Positions 45,566-57,354 are shown, counted from the stretch's first letter. The stretch: DNA of 64,000 nt from Proales similis (GCA_019059635.1 JAGVRJ010000002.1:1984001-2048000); one strand, 5' to 3'. The notes: a model not told the origin generated them from the letters alone. Program-made: numbers and translations.

Positions 45566-47767
45566 ATGGGCAATTTCGACTCCAGACCCAATTCAAAGTA
45601 CACGATCATAGACGAAGACGGTGGCCAGCAAGAGTTCAAGAGTCTGCCGGCGAAATGGAACTTGTGGCGCGTGAAACGTGCTCGCATCGACGCCGACCAG
45701 TCGAGAAATGCAATCGCGCTTGAATTCGATGCAGATGCGGGCGAGAGCTCAAGTGAGGCGTTCAGCTTCGCTCTCAATCAAGTGCAAGTAAAATTCTCCG
45801 CATTCGTGAGCGTTTGTGTCTAAATCGCTGATTTGAATCTGATTCAGGTGTTGAAAACCTTGAGGCATCCGAACGTGATAAAGTACCTGCATTCGGAGAC
45901 GAACATCTCATTGCACAAATGCGTTCTGGTCGTTGAACACGCACGGCCGCTGCCGACAACATTGCAAGATTTGAGTCAAACTCAAATAGTGAGCGGTCTG
46001 TATGGAGTGACGCAGGCGTTGAAGTTTCTTCACGACAAAGTCAGATTCAGTCACAACGATTTGAACACGAACAGCATCTATTTGAGCAATCATCAAACAT
46101 GGAAGCTGAATCATTTTGAATTGAGCCTGGCCTTCGACGAGCTGAGCAGGGACAATCTAAAGCGCATTCGTCCGTACAAACAGAGCAAATGTCTTACGCC
46201 CGAGCAGAGTGACGATTGCATGTTTGACAAATTCGAAACGTGTCCACATTCAATCGACGCCTATTGCTGGGCCCTGTTGGTGCTCGAACTGCTGCCCGGC
46301 TGCGCAAAACGCCAAGAATTGAAGCAGTTCATGCTGGCAGATCCGAGCAAACGCGCCAGAATCGACAACGCCATCGAATTGCAGTTGTTTGACGAAGTGA
46401 GGCCAAACGCTCGATCGGGCCTCACGCAGCAACGCGTTCCATTCGAACTCGGCACAGTTGAAGAGGCCGAGGCCAACGTTGACCGGCTCGCTCGGTTTAT
46501 GGCCGAATTGAACGAATCGAACTGCTTGAACGAAACGCATTTACAATTTTTATTATCGCCGATCATGTTCTTTGCGCCCACGATTCGAACTAAACTGCTG
46601 CCTTACGTTCTCATACCCAGAGAGAACTTTGTCGCGTTTGACTCTACGAACGAAGAGGCGACCGACACAAGCGGCGAGTGGACATCCACCTTTTGCATCA
46701 TCAGCCGACTAAAATCGGCCAAGAACAATCCATTCTCTCTGGGCGCGATTGCCAGCGAGGACAAATACAAGGCGTTTGTTCTGCCCCGCATTCTCTCTCT
46801 GTTTTCAATGCGCAGTCTTCAAATACGCCTCGTTCTACTCGAATATTTTCCAGTCTACATCCGTTTGATAAATGAAAAGGAAGTGCTAAAAGACGAAATG
46901 CTGCCCGAGCTGCTGTTGGGCCTCAAGCAGAGCAATGCCGAGCTCGCCTCGCTCACATTTGCCGCCTTGTCGATTTTGGTGAAAATACTCGGCTGTGAGG
47001 TGGTGATCGGTGGGCAAGCTCTTCAAAATGTCAAGTATTTCAACGAGAACCTGCCAAAAGTAAACAGTCGAGGCGTTGCGCTGCCTGCCGAAGGAAAGAG
47101 CGTCGAAAAGAACTGGAGCCTGAATTCGCTGGGCTCAGATGGCGGCGAAGAAGACTCGCAGAGTTTGAGTAAACGAGAAGTGTCCGATTCGATGATCGGC
47201 TTGCACGACGATAACGAGGGACAAGACGCTTGGCCGACGACTACGAACGATCAAGACGAGCGAGACGAGGATGCGCATTCCAATCCGGCGTTTGAAATCG
47301 AGTCGGGCTCGAAGAATGCGAGCACTGGCTGGGATAACGACTGGGGCTTTGATGAAGAGCAGGATGCCTCGTTCAGAAACTCGCCAATTATGATGAAAGT
47401 AGACGCGCCGGAGCAGCGCGCAAACAGTAGTGACCAGCCGCTCGCTGAACTGGCACCAGCTATAGGAAGCAAAGCAGCGGCCAAAAATTTCGTATTTAAG
47501 GAAATCGAGCAAATAAGCAACGAGCTCGACATAAAAAATATCCAAGTGAACCCTTTGAGACACAAAACAAGCGAGGAATGTCTGATTGAGAGTTTCCTAA
47601 ACGAAATGCAGCCCGATTATCGGCCGAAAGAAAAGCAGAAATTGCCCGAGCAGACGAATGGCCTGTCGAACAGTAAAAAGCTGAACTATCAGAGTCAAGC
47701 GAGCAAACACACTCCGGTCGGAGCTAACTGGGAGTTTGAGGACGTGCTGGACGCGGAAAATATTTAA
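45566..47767 (+). CDS. SCYL3: SCY1-like pseudokinase 3 (PACE-1)
   Basis: Two exons: 45566-45787 and 45848-47767; 713 residues, near the vertebrate 742. The N-terminus MGNFDSR fits an N-myristoylation site, as in SCYL3. The kinase-like domain spans about residues 20-260 with LKTLRHPNVIKYL and a GVTQALKFLHDKV helix. The catalytic loop reads SHNDLNTNSIYL, and the DFG position is replaced by NHFE, so it should be catalytically dead. A HEAT-like region follows (LLSPIMFFAPTIRTKLLPY, then IRLVLLEYFPVYI). The acidic, Ser-rich C-terminal tail has Trp/Asp motifs (GWDNDWGFDEE) of the kind that bind coat or adaptor proteins. SCYL3 acts at the Golgi and cell edge in trafficking and migration in vertebrates. 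Confidence 0.88.
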
Positions 47768-48222
47768 ATCTCGTTTAATTCTTTCCTCTTCTTCATGTTT
47801 GTCTTTTTTTTGAAAGCTAAAAATACACAATTGACGTTTTAAAGCCGAGAGCCAGTCTCGCTCGAAAAGGGAACAGGCCGATGTCGGAGGCGACTGGTCA
47901 GGGTTTGGTCAGTTATGAATTTGAAAAAGAAGAGATTGAAACTTTGGACAAAATTCATTATAAAACCTTAAAATCTTACAACAAAAGAGAATAAGGAGAC
48001 AAGCAATTGAAGAGAGGCTCAATAAAATTGAAGAGATTAGAGCGATTAAATGAGAAATGCGAATTTAAACGGCAAGAGGCGCCTGATTGGGCAAAAATGA
48101 TTGAAATTGGCAAGAGACTGCGCTACTCGTAGACCGGCGCGGTTTACGGTACAAGCAGGCATGTTGGACTGTACTAGAGGTGATTATCTGCTCGTCCGAG
48201 TGGGAAACAAGCAAGTTGCGCG
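47768..48222. other. Intergenic stretch between convergent SCYL3 and BAP1
   Basis: About 455 bp holding the two 3' UTRs of convergent genes; several A-rich hexamer-like signals (for example near 47975). No coding frame. Confidence 0.5.
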
Positions 48223-50013
48223 CTACTTTCGCCGCAGCTTTTTACACAACTGCTGAGGGAGAAACAAGCAGCCGGGCGAGTTGAGGTCGACTAATCCATT
48301 TTCCATGTCCACGAGTCCTTTGCGCACAATGTCGGCCAGTTTGCCGTTCTCGGCCAGCATCTTCAAATAGGCCACGATGAATTCGTCGTATTTGTGACGT
48401 CTTCTCAGTGCGTCGATCTGAAGGAGGGAATTTTTACTTGTTTGAAATTGAGACAAGATGTGGAGGCCACTTACTCTGTACTTGCTGCGGATCTCTGACT
48501 CTTCGCTCAGACGACGTTCGTCTGTGTCGATTTCGAGTTTAAGCTTTGCCTCGATCATGCCGAGCTCGTTGCGGTCTGCTCGCTTGCGCATTCTCAGCCG
48601 ATTCTCGTGCTCGTCCGACTCGTTTTTCATTCGCAGCATCGAGTCAAAGTCGCTGTGAGTGTCAATAGTGCTCACTTTGAACAGCTTGCTCATTTCGCCT
48701 GTGTTGAACTTGTCCTCAATCTGCTTGTTCAAGTCCTTTAAATTGTTCAGGTGATTGTGAGAACGATTCTTGAACAAATCGTTTATGAGCTCGTTGGAGA
48801 GCAAGTCGAAGCTGAGCTCAAACTCAACGTCCTGCTCCTTGAAATTGTCCAATTTACTGAACAGATCGTCCAGATTTGTGTTGTGTTCGTCGTCGTCGTT
48901 CTCGCCCAGATTGGTCGCATTGAGCACTTTGAGCATTTGCTCTCTGTTGTGTTGCTTTAGATCGATCTGCTCTCGTAACCTTGACATACGATCGGGCACA
49001 ACTGCCATCAAGTTGAACCGAATCTCGTGACTATTTTGACTGCAAAACAAGGTGAACCGATTTCCCATGAGATTCCATGCCGAGAGAAACTCTTACCCGC
49101 TGTTGAAGCTTTTCAGCCGCTGTTTGATGATGTGTCGAAATTTGTTGGTCCAATTGTAGTTGAGACTCAGCGACGAGAGATATGAGGCGAGCGACGACTG
49201 AGCGCAGTCCGTTACGGGAATTTTGAAAGAGACGCCCGGCTCCTGGTCGACACCAGAGTCATAGATCGGCCCGTGATCGATCGGATATGGCCGCAGACCG
49301 TCCAGCTCGTACAGGCGTCCGTTAATCGGCACAAAGCAAATGAAATGAAACACTTCGCCTTCTGCAGCGCCAGTGTACGTCACTTTGGCGTTTGGACTTG
49401 AATGGTGCGATGAACTGTGATGAACGACGCCTGTGCTCGATGCAGTTGACGAAGATGCAATCGACGAAGAGGAAGCTGTCAAGTAGGAGCCAGCTGCTGA
49501 GCGTATTGGACTATTGGGAGCAATTTCGGACTTGGCGTACGAATTGTGCGCTTCGGCTAACTTGGGCTGATTGCCGATGGCCAGCCCCTTCATCTCGGGC
49601 GTGAGGCCTTGACACATTTTGCGAAAGCGGCTCAGCAGTTCGCCCAGTTCGAGGCGCTTGTTCGAGTCGTTCAAGTTGAGCAAGATGCTTAGCAATGAGT
49701 GAGTGGCGCACGAGTTGGGCACAATTTGATGAGCGAAGAACATGTTGTTGACAACGTTGGCGTCGGTGACATACGCCGAGTTGGCGTCTAAATTCGATTT
49801 GCCTCGCTTGCCTCTGGACCGCTCTTTCCACTTGAATAGAAATATGAAGCCGTAAACGCAGCTGTCCAGCGGTTTGCTTAGGTCGTAGATCTCTTCGACT
49901 TGAACACCTTTCACGCCAAAGTCGTCGACCAGCAGCGTGAATAGGCCGGGATCGCTTTCGAGCTCCAGCCAAGAAGTGCTACCGGCGGCCGACGTACCGT
50001 TGATTGCTGTCAT
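48223..50013 (-). CDS. BAP1: BAP1/calypso-type ubiquitin C-terminal hydrolase
   Basis: Three exons: 50013-49097, 49039-48475, 48417-48223; 558 residues. BAP1 removes ubiquitin from histone H2A as the catalytic subunit of the PR-DUB complex with ASX. The UCH domain opens [31 protein letters not shown]. The oxyanion Gln is at about 96 ([11 protein letters not shown]), the nucleophile Cys at 102, the His at 223 (VFHFICFVP) and the Asp at 238 (YELDG). [11 protein letters not shown] marks the end of the domain. A coiled-coil region and the ULD follow ([23 protein letters not shown]), then a short basic tail [12 protein letters not shown]5 shares the ULD but not this UCH sequence pattern. The Ser-rich loop (about residues 165-215) before the His is longer than usual. 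The long linker of vertebrate BAP1 is mostly absent. Confidence 0.9.
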
Positions 50014-51281
50014 GTTTGTCACCCTTTATGGAATTGATGACCACTAGCTCTCGTTTGCTCCCTATTGTGATTTCGATTCTGGCTAGCTTTGGCTCATATC
50101 TAAACGAACTTGAGCCAAGAGATTAGAATCGGACAGACGCTGGAGGAAGCTCGGTTTGAGTAGAAACCCTTGGCCGATCTGATTTCATGCATTAAGGGCC
50201 ATACACCGACCGAGTGGATATACTCTCGCACTGCCGTCGCATTATTTCTTCTTTAATCAATACTCCCTCTGCTCGCCGGTCGAATAAGTCTGCGCACACG
50301 TTGCAAAACTAACCTCACTTGGCCCGCATTTTACCTGATTTCCCCTGTACTCGATAATACCCAGCGGATAGATTGTCCTGAATTTCAGCTCTCTACTGTT
50401 GGCTTGCACCGAGCGCTGAAACACTGCTTCAGAACAAGAGCCCCGAAATTCCCCAATGCCGGTCTGTGACCTTGCCCTGATTTAACTCTCTAGCTTCAAC
50501 TTCGCCAATAGAGAAGTCAATCTTTGCACAAATTCAGAGGGTCGTAAAAATATCCGGATGGCGTGGGTCGTCTATTTACGAATGGCCTAATCCAAAAATT
50601 CTTCCCACAGCTCTCGTTGTTGACTTTTATTTGAAATAATTCGACAAAGCAAAAATTACTCAATCAGGCCAGAGTGTAAATTGGTAGTGCAAAAGAGAGC
50701 AGTTTCGAAAAGCACAAGGACGTTGTTCAGTAAAACTGAGTCTGAATTTGATTAGAAATAAATCAGACTGGCAAAAAAAGAGAGAATGACACCATCTGTG
50801 TCTTGTGCATGTCAAAAGCGTTCATTTTCGAACGCATCGAAAAACACAGGATCTGGCACGTATTGTTAAATGAACGACTCAAATTCAACAGTATGAGAAG
50901 AGTATGAAAAAGCAGAGCGCGAAGAAAGAGGCTCCGAATGCAGTGTTCAGGCGTACCTTGCAAGCGCTTCTTCTGACTGAGCTTTTTTTCGACTGAAAAA
51001 TAAAAGCAGACAGGTAGGAGTTACCTTGCCATCTCTGATCGGCTCAAGGCGCCAAAGAGGCCAGCATCTGATAGGCACTTGACAAGCATGCTCGAATCGC
51101 ATGTATGAGTTCGCCGATCAGCCAAAAGAACATTTTTTCCAATTTTTTCGGAGAGCGTGCTTCTTTTCTGCTACAATGCCGATTAGCTCTTTTAGCCGAG
51201 AGGAACAAATTTGCTTTTTTATTTTTATTCGTCTCTGTCTCCGGCTTTTAGACATTTAGACTTTGTCATGAGGCATTTGCG
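50014..51281. other. Divergent spacer between BAP1 and an MGAT4 gene
   Basis: About 1.27 kb with no coding frame of substance. It must contain both promoters. I see no RNA gene or repeat. Confidence 0.5.
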
Positions 51282-52559
51282 ATGGTGCAGTCGGCTGATA
51301 TCGAGTTGCGCAAGTTCATCAGACTTTGTTTCAAAGGTCGACACTTTCTCGCTAGAACGAGTCTAGTTGTTTTGTTCCTCGTCTTGCTGCTGTATTTCTT
51401 TATCAAACAGATGAGCGCAGAGCTAAAGTGCAAAGGCCAAGTTCACACGCACTTTGAATCGGATGCTGCTCGCTCTGACCTGATCAGGTCGGCCGCCTCG
51501 TCAATGCCTCCTCCAACTCGTCTGGTAACAAAGCATAGGAGCAACGCTTCGCTGGTAATAGGAATCCCGAGCGTCAAGCGAACCACCGACAGTTATCTAC
51601 CTCGCACGGTAAAGTCTTTGCTCGACTCGATGAGCGAACAAGAAAAGCGACAGACGCTTGTAGTCATTTTCATCGGCCAGGTAGCAGTCTTAAGTCTTCT
51701 TGCACTGCACAGACGAGCTGAACTGATTCTCTCAATAGATAAACGACAATCAACAGTATTTTAACCAGACGCTCGAAAGCCTACAAGCAATTGTCAATCA
51801 AGACATCGAGTCGGGCTTGGTTGAAATAGTCGCGCCGGATGTTAAATTTTACTCGTCGCTCCGCTTGGAACAATTTGATCTTTACGGTGACTCGGCGTCT
51901 CGAAAGAGCTGGCGAACAAAGCAAAATTTCGATGTTGCTTACCTAATGGCCTATTGCCATCAAAGAGGTGAGACATTTGTGCATATGACATCAAGCGATT
52001 GCTCTGAACGTGGCAATGCTCGAAGGAGAACTTTACCTTCAGCTTGAAGACGATGTCGAGCCTGCGCCGGGCTTCGTTAGCCTCGTGCTAAAGGAATCGG
52101 CCAAGTCCGGCTGGAAAGTGATCGAGTTCTCAACTCTTGGATTCATCGGCAAACTATTTAGACGAGTCGAAATTCCCTCCATCATCCATTCAATACTCGC
52201 TCTGGCTAGTTACCACCCGATTGACTACATTTATGTGATGCATCTTAAAAACACGTGCTGTAGATTCGATGATCCTCAGGTCTGACCGATTCCCTTTCTT
52301 TCTTTTTTCTTTTGTTGACAAAAACTGGCCAAAAAACAGGAGCAGTGCAAAAAAAAGCTTCGCCAAGCAGTCCTAAGTTTCAAGCCAAGTCTGTTTCAGC
52401 ACATGGGTCTTGTCTCGTCGCTTAAAGGAAAAATTCAAAAACTCAAAGTAAGTCGAAAGTTTCACCTATTTCCTTCGTTTATGCAACAATACTCAAAATT
52501 AATTCTCAAACAAAAAGGATAAAAATTTCATGAATCAGAATAGAAATAAAAAAATCTGA
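51282..52559 (+). CDS. MGAT4-family (GT54) glycosyltransferase lacking the C-terminal domain
   Basis: Five exons: 51282-51680, 51739-51967, 52026-52279, 52340-52447, 52518-52559; 343 residues. A type II anchor lies at about residues 26-43 (SLVVLFLVLLLYFFI). The GT54 catalytic domain is recognisable from IGIPSVKRTTDSYL, WRTKQNFDVAYLMAYC, YLQLEDDVEPAPGF with its acidic EDD motif, KVIEFSTLGFIGKLF and SLFQHMGLVSSLKGKIQKLK. GT54 enzymes add beta-1,4-GlcNAc branches to N-glycans in the Golgi. The protein stops 13 codons after the last catalytic motif, whereas MGAT4 proteins (about 535 residues) and the neighbouring paralogue continue with a carbohydrate-binding C-terminal domain. It may be a secreted or regulatory short form, or the true 3' exons were not found. 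Confidence 0.8.
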
Positions 52560-52718
52560 AATATTTCAAAAATTTGAGAGCATTGGCCGGAAAGCTGCAT
52601 TTTGGTCTATCAGCCGATTCGATCATTTCAAAAAGAGCTGAAATTGAAGAGATAGAGAGAGAATGAGCGGGCTAGCGATATGTAGGGTTGGACATTGACA
52701 TTTTGTCAAGATGCATGT

Positions 52719-54547
52719 CTAATCGTTTGTCTTTTCCAAAATCCACAATTCGGATAAGAGAAGCCAGAAGCCTTGAGGCTTTGCCAGCCGTATTCTCAAA
52801 TGACTAATAGTCCGCTCCGATTGACTAGGACTGAGTGAAGTGTTGAAATCTGCTGTGTTCTCCTCTATCTTATCGATGAGCTGATACTGCGGCTTGCTTG
52901 AGTTGGCTCGTGCGATCTCCAAAATCTCGAGCACGGTTCCAGTCGGAAATGTGTCCGAAGGGTTGAGATTACTTCCGCTCTTTATCAAGCAGCTTTTTCA
53001 ATCATCGTTATTCTCAGACCGTTCTCTGCCTTCGAGACTATTCATTAGTCGCATACCTGGCCATTTTTATCGGATTTAGGAACTCGATGGTTATTGTGTC
53101 GTTTTCAGCATATTTGTCCGACCAAAAGTAAGAGACGCCATTGTAAAGGTTTGTTGGCGAATATGACTTTAGCCAGCTCATTGTTGCGTTGATCGAAGCA
53201 GGCGGATTGTCATGTTTCACCACCAAGTTCTTCGGTCTAAAGCCTTTATCCTTTTTTTTTCAATTAAATCTGGCAATCTGTTCAGTTATATTGAATTTGG
53301 ATGCTGGTGGCCTACTTTGAGCTTTTGCAGTTTGCCCGTGAGAGAAGATTTCAGCCCAATATGCTGGAACAGGCTCGGCTTGTATGGTACATTCAGCTGG
53401 TTGTAATGTTGCTTGCAGAATTTCTTTCGTTTCGTTCAAAACGATCATGATGAGAAGAGAAAAAGGAAGAAACTTGGCTCTTACAAACTTCTTTGACGGA
53501 TCACAGGCCATGATGTCGATCACCACCGTGTGAATTAGATCTACCGGTCGGTATTTGTGAAACATGAGGAACATGTTTATGAACAAGCCGAGGTCGTCGC
53601 TTCTGAACAGTTTGCCGATCATGCCAAGCTGAGAGAATTCGATTATCTTCCATGGCTCAGGCCTATCCGAGGCCTCGAGTTTAGCCACAAAGCTAAATAT
53701 GTCGCCGACAAATCCTTTGTTTGAAAGAATATCGTCCTCGAGCTAAAACAATCAGGCACATTCCCAAGTTCTCGATGCAATACACACGGCTAATTATGAA
53801 TGTACCTGTAGGTAGAGTTGGCTTCGTGTTCGGCAATAATTCATCAAATAGGCCAAATCAAAATTTTGCTTCACTCGCCATTTCACACGCTCGGGCTTGT
53901 CGCCAAAGATTCGATCGACCAGTGAGTCGTTGCTGAGTACGGGAAAGAAGTCGGCTGCCGGCACGATTATGTCGATCAGACCGGCCTCGATTGCACTCTT
54001 GTGTCTCTGAGTAATTTGCGCAATCACTTTGTTGCAGAATTCAACGTCTATCGGCTAAAAGTCGGACACTTGACTGGCTCCATTTAAAAGACAAATTCAA
54101 GCTGGGAATCACCTCTGAAATCATGATGACAATCAACAAATCCTCAAACTCGGCCTGGCTTATCGAATAGAACAACGAGTCGAGCGTTTGTTGCAAATAG
54201 CTCGAAGAAGGACGTTTAACCGTTGGAATGGCAATCGTCATTTTGGCTGTTCGGTGTTTGGTGATTTCAATTTGTGGCCGAAGACTGGATTCGTCTAGGT
54301 CACGCAGATGATCCACCGACTCTAACAGACGCGGGAAATAATTCGGCCGGCCTGAGGATTTTACAAAATTGGCTCTTGTCACCAAAGTTTGAACTTGGCC
54401 GGGACGAGCAGTGTCGTGCTGCTGAATCCTCGCCATGTAAGAGATATTCAGAATGAACAGAGAGAGAACAATGGCGAACATGAGCAATGTATTCGCAAGT
54501 CGCCTGCTACTTGCCAATTTTCTTAGGGCACCAGCAGCACACAGCAT
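52719..54547 (-). CDS. MGAT4-family (GT54) N-acetylglucosaminyltransferase, full length
   Basis: Six exons: 54547-54113, 54054-53806, 53742-53485, 53396-53316, 53250-53057, 52977-52719; 491 residues. A type II anchor lies at about 20-37. Catalytic-domain motifs: AIPTVKRPSSSYL, WRVKQNFDLAYLMNYC, YLQLEDD, KIIEFSQLGMIGKLFRSDD, SLFQHIGLKSSLTGKLQKLK. The C-terminal MGAT4 domain is present (NPPASINATMSWL, YNGVSYFWSD, then LSELWIL). It is convergent with, and paralogous to, the shorter gene 160 bp away. The exon 6 acceptor (AAAGAG) is weak but is the one that keeps frame. Predicted role: beta-1,4-GlcNAc branching of N-glycans in the Golgi; donor and acceptor are assumed from the family. Confidence 0.87.
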
Positions 54548-55412
54548 ATCAGTAATTTGATAAAATTTCTATTCGTCTCAATAATAAGAACTTGTAGAAA
54601 TAATAAGAATAAACGCAGTCGCTTTATATCGCCTCTGACTTGGACGATTCATAAAGCATTTCTTCTCGGCTCAGTTGAGTTATTGGATCGTTTTTACGCT
54701 GCATTCTCTTTTTGCCCAAAACGATTGCCAACTCATCGCGTTTATTAAATTCTAATGTGAGTTTTATTTTCAGGTTCACGTGTAAGCCGTTGTTCGGTAA
54801 TTACTATGTAAAAGTACCAAGCAACCTTCATTGGGCCCGTCGAGGCTGCTTCGCTTAAGAAAATTAAATCGATTGGTTTGTGTTGTTGCCTGCTGCATCT
54901 GTTTGCTGTTTTGCAGCATAATTATAAAGTTACGCTCTTTTACGTTTTTTTTTGGTGTTCTTTTTTTTCATTCGCTTTTTCAACCTGATAAAGCAAACCA
55001 AAATGTTTTATTCTGAAGAAAAACTCTTTTTGAAATTTTCTAATTTCTTGCCAGCTTGATTCGGGAAGAGTGAAAATCCGAACCGGCTGAGCTTAATTTC
55101 AATTGTTTTTTTTTTGTGTGCGTTCGGAGTGAAGGTAATTCAGCCGAATGCGACGTGTAGTTGCTGTTGATAGCTTTTGCGCTGCGGTATCTACGAATTA
55201 GACGAGCATGCCGAAATCGGACCGCATCGTAATATATGAACAAATATTTAAATCCAAGTCGTCTAATAGACTCAGACTGGCCTCGAGTGCCGTCGGAGCT
55301 CGTAAAATATGCAGCCGAGATAAAAAGCATAAAAGACGCGTTTGGGCTCTTAGTAATAATAATCATATCAGCTCGAGGTGACAACTCCGAGCCAGTGCGA
55401 GTTGCAGTCAAA
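54548..55412. other. Divergent spacer between MGAT4 and methyltransferase genes
   Basis: About 865 bp. The methyltransferase reading frame is open upstream to an ATG at 55236, so the 3' part may be coding or 5' UTR. The rest is AT-rich without features. Confidence 0.45.
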
Positions 55413-56291
55413 ATGAGACCTCCGAAAAAGTCTGTCGTAATTGCGTTCCTATTAGGGATCGCGATATTTTTGACCAGTCAGACGGTATTAAAAAACACCA
55501 GTTCAAAGAGAGTTGTTCCAGACTCCAGCGGCTTGAGCAAACAACTCGAGTCGACTAGTTCGATCCTGGCAAGTACCAAATCAGCTGACCCGAAGGTGAA
55601 AGACACCTTTGAGAAGATTTATCGAGAAAGCTTCTGGGGAGGCTCTGAACTCAAAGACGGAGGCGGCAGTGGCTGGGGCTCTTCTCTTCAATACACGGTC
55701 GGTGTGAGGAACGTTCTTTACGAAGTTGTGAAAAAATATTCCATAAACTCAATGATCGACGCACCGTGTGGCTCAATGAACTGGATTCCGCTGGTGCTCA
55801 TGAACCTAACCAGTGAGGACACTCGAGGTAGCCCATCTTTTCGCTACTACGGCGTAGATGTGGTTCATTCGATCATAAACGCGTCTCGAGTGCGCCTCGC
55901 CGCTTATTCTCAAAATTGGCGCATCGAGCAGCTCGACTTTACCGAGCAGCCTCTAGAGGGCAACTACGAGCTGATCTTTTCGCGCGACGGCCTTCAGCAC
56001 TTGTCGCTGGAGAAAATAGTGAAAGCGCTCGAGAATTTCTCTCGAGTTAAAGGAGCCCGCTATCTACTTGTGGGCAGTTACTTCAATCAGCATTTAAATT
56101 CAAATCGCAACATCAAAGTGGGCGAGTACTTTCCGATCGATCTCCGGAAGCATCCATTTGATCTGGATCAATACGTGGAGCTGTTTAATGAGAAAACGCA
56201 GGACGGCAAGGGCTTGATTTTGTACGACGTTCAAAACTACCTGAGCAAAGTCGACTTTGCGGCGATGAGGCGAAAAATCGTCAGATCCTAG
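55413..56291 (+). CDS. Membrane-anchored class I SAM-dependent methyltransferase
   Basis: The frame is open from 55236; the ATG at 55413 is preferred because it places a basic residue cluster before a membrane helix (MRPPKKSVVIAFLLGIAIFL), giving a type II protein of 292 residues. The upstream ATG would add 59 residues. The methyltransferase core has motif I SMIDAPCGSMNWIP, an acidic residue after strand 2 (YYGVDVVHSII), and a strand-4 region NYELIFSRDGLQHLS. Similar anchored methyltransferases occur sporadically in invertebrates and algae; I cannot name the substrate. The type II topology puts the catalytic domain in the Golgi lumen, so a glycan or secreted-protein substrate is plausible. 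No intron, unlike the MGAT4 neighbours. Confidence 0.78.
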   Translation: MRPPKKSVVIAFLLGIAIFLTSQTVLKNTSSKRVVPDSSGLSKQLESTSSILASTKSADPKVKDTFEKIYRESFWGGSELKDGGGSGWGSSLQYTVGVRNVLYEVVKKYSINSMIDAPCGSMNWIPLVLMNLTSEDTRGSPSFRYYGVDVVHSIINASRVRLAAYSQNWRIEQLDFTEQPLEGNYELIFSRDGLQHLSLEKIVKALENFSRVKGARYLLVGSYFNQHLNSNRNIKVGEYFPIDLRKHPFDLDQYVELFNEKTQDGKGLILYDVQNYLSKVDFAAMRRKIVRS

Positions 56292-56504
56292 ATCTACTTC
56301 CTTGCGTTTGTTCACCGATCGGGCGTTGCGATTTATGCTTGGCCGCACATTTCTATAGCTACCTCTCGTCTCAGCTCAACATCTCGTTCGTTCAGGCTCT
56401 ATCTTGCGTCTTCCAGTGGATGACTGCTCGCATCGCTGGTTGTTTGCAAATTATTTAAAAAATATAAAAAAGAATAAATAATGAACACAAAATGAGATCT
56501 GGAG

Positions 56505-56514
56505 TATATAAATA
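56505..56514 (+). promoter_or_regulatory. TATA box of the calcium sensor gene
   Basis: TATATAAATA about 56 nt upstream of the ATG at 56570. Confidence 0.6.
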
Positions 56515-56569
56515 AAGGCGGTGATGTTTTCAAAATTTCATTTGTTGAAGCCAAGTGAATTTGATCAAG

Positions 56570-57218
56570 ATGGGAAACAAAGACGGCAAACATCAAGCAC
56601 CTGTGGATTTGGCCGAGGACGAGATGAATCTTTTATTGGCCAACACCAATTTCAGCCGGGAGGAAATTCAAAACTGGTTCCAGGGCTTCATTGTAAACTG
56701 AAATGTTCAGCTTTTATGTGGCTTTATGTGGCTTACGACTGTTGATTTTTGTTTAGAACGATTGTCCGGATGGTCTGCTTGACAGGAATGGATTCGAAAA
56801 GCTGTACGCTCAACTGTTTCCGAATGGAGACGTCGACTCGTTCAGCAAGCACGTGTTCAACGTGTTTGACCAGGACGGAAGCGGCAAAATTGACTTTTTT
56901 GAGTTCTTGCTGGCAATCACCGCCATTTCGGACAAAGAGCCGAGAGAAAGACTCGCACTTGCGTTTAAAATCTACGACATTGACGGCAACCGTCAAATCA
57001 GTCAGAGCGAGTTCAAGAAAATTCTCAAAGCCGTCTACGAGCTGAAGGGACTGTCAAAAGAGGAGACATCTGGCGAGAACTCACCATCCAACAAAGCAGA
57101 GGAAATATTCCAACGCTTGAACAAGGACAGCGTCGAGCACTTGAGCGAGGACGAGTTTGTTCTCGGCTGCCTTGAAGATCCCTACCTGCTCAAGCTGTTG
57201 CTTCCCAACAAGCAATAG
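56570..57218 (+). CDS. Neuronal calcium sensor family EF-hand protein
   Basis: Two exons, 56570-56692 and 56757-57218; 194 residues, typical of the NCS/recoverin family (about 190). The N-terminal MGNKDG is an N-myristoylation site. EF1 is degenerate and includes a CPDG sequence, as in all NCS proteins. EF2 (DQDGSGKIDFFE) and EF3 (DIDGNRQISQSE) look able to bind calcium. EF4 (NKDSVEHLSEDE) lacks key ligands. NCS proteins move to membranes on calcium binding and regulate channels, receptor kinases or guanylate cyclases. Sequence is divergent (TNFSREEIQNWFQGF N-terminus), so it cannot be assigned to frequenin, VILIP or recoverin. Confidence 0.87.
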
Positions 57219-57354
57219 AAGAGGCAGCAGCCGTATAAATAGACGCGTCAGCTTGTGCAGACTCTTTTTGTTTTATTATTACGCAACTAGCTATAGTTGA
57301 TTAGAAAGATGTTGAGAAAAGCGAATAAAAGCACGCAGCATTCAAAGTAGATGT

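Noticed and set aside
51700-56291. Operon-like glycosylation cluster
   Set aside because: The MGAT4 genes are convergent and the methyltransferase has its own large upstream spacer, so they are not co-transcribed. Shared pathway is only suggestive.
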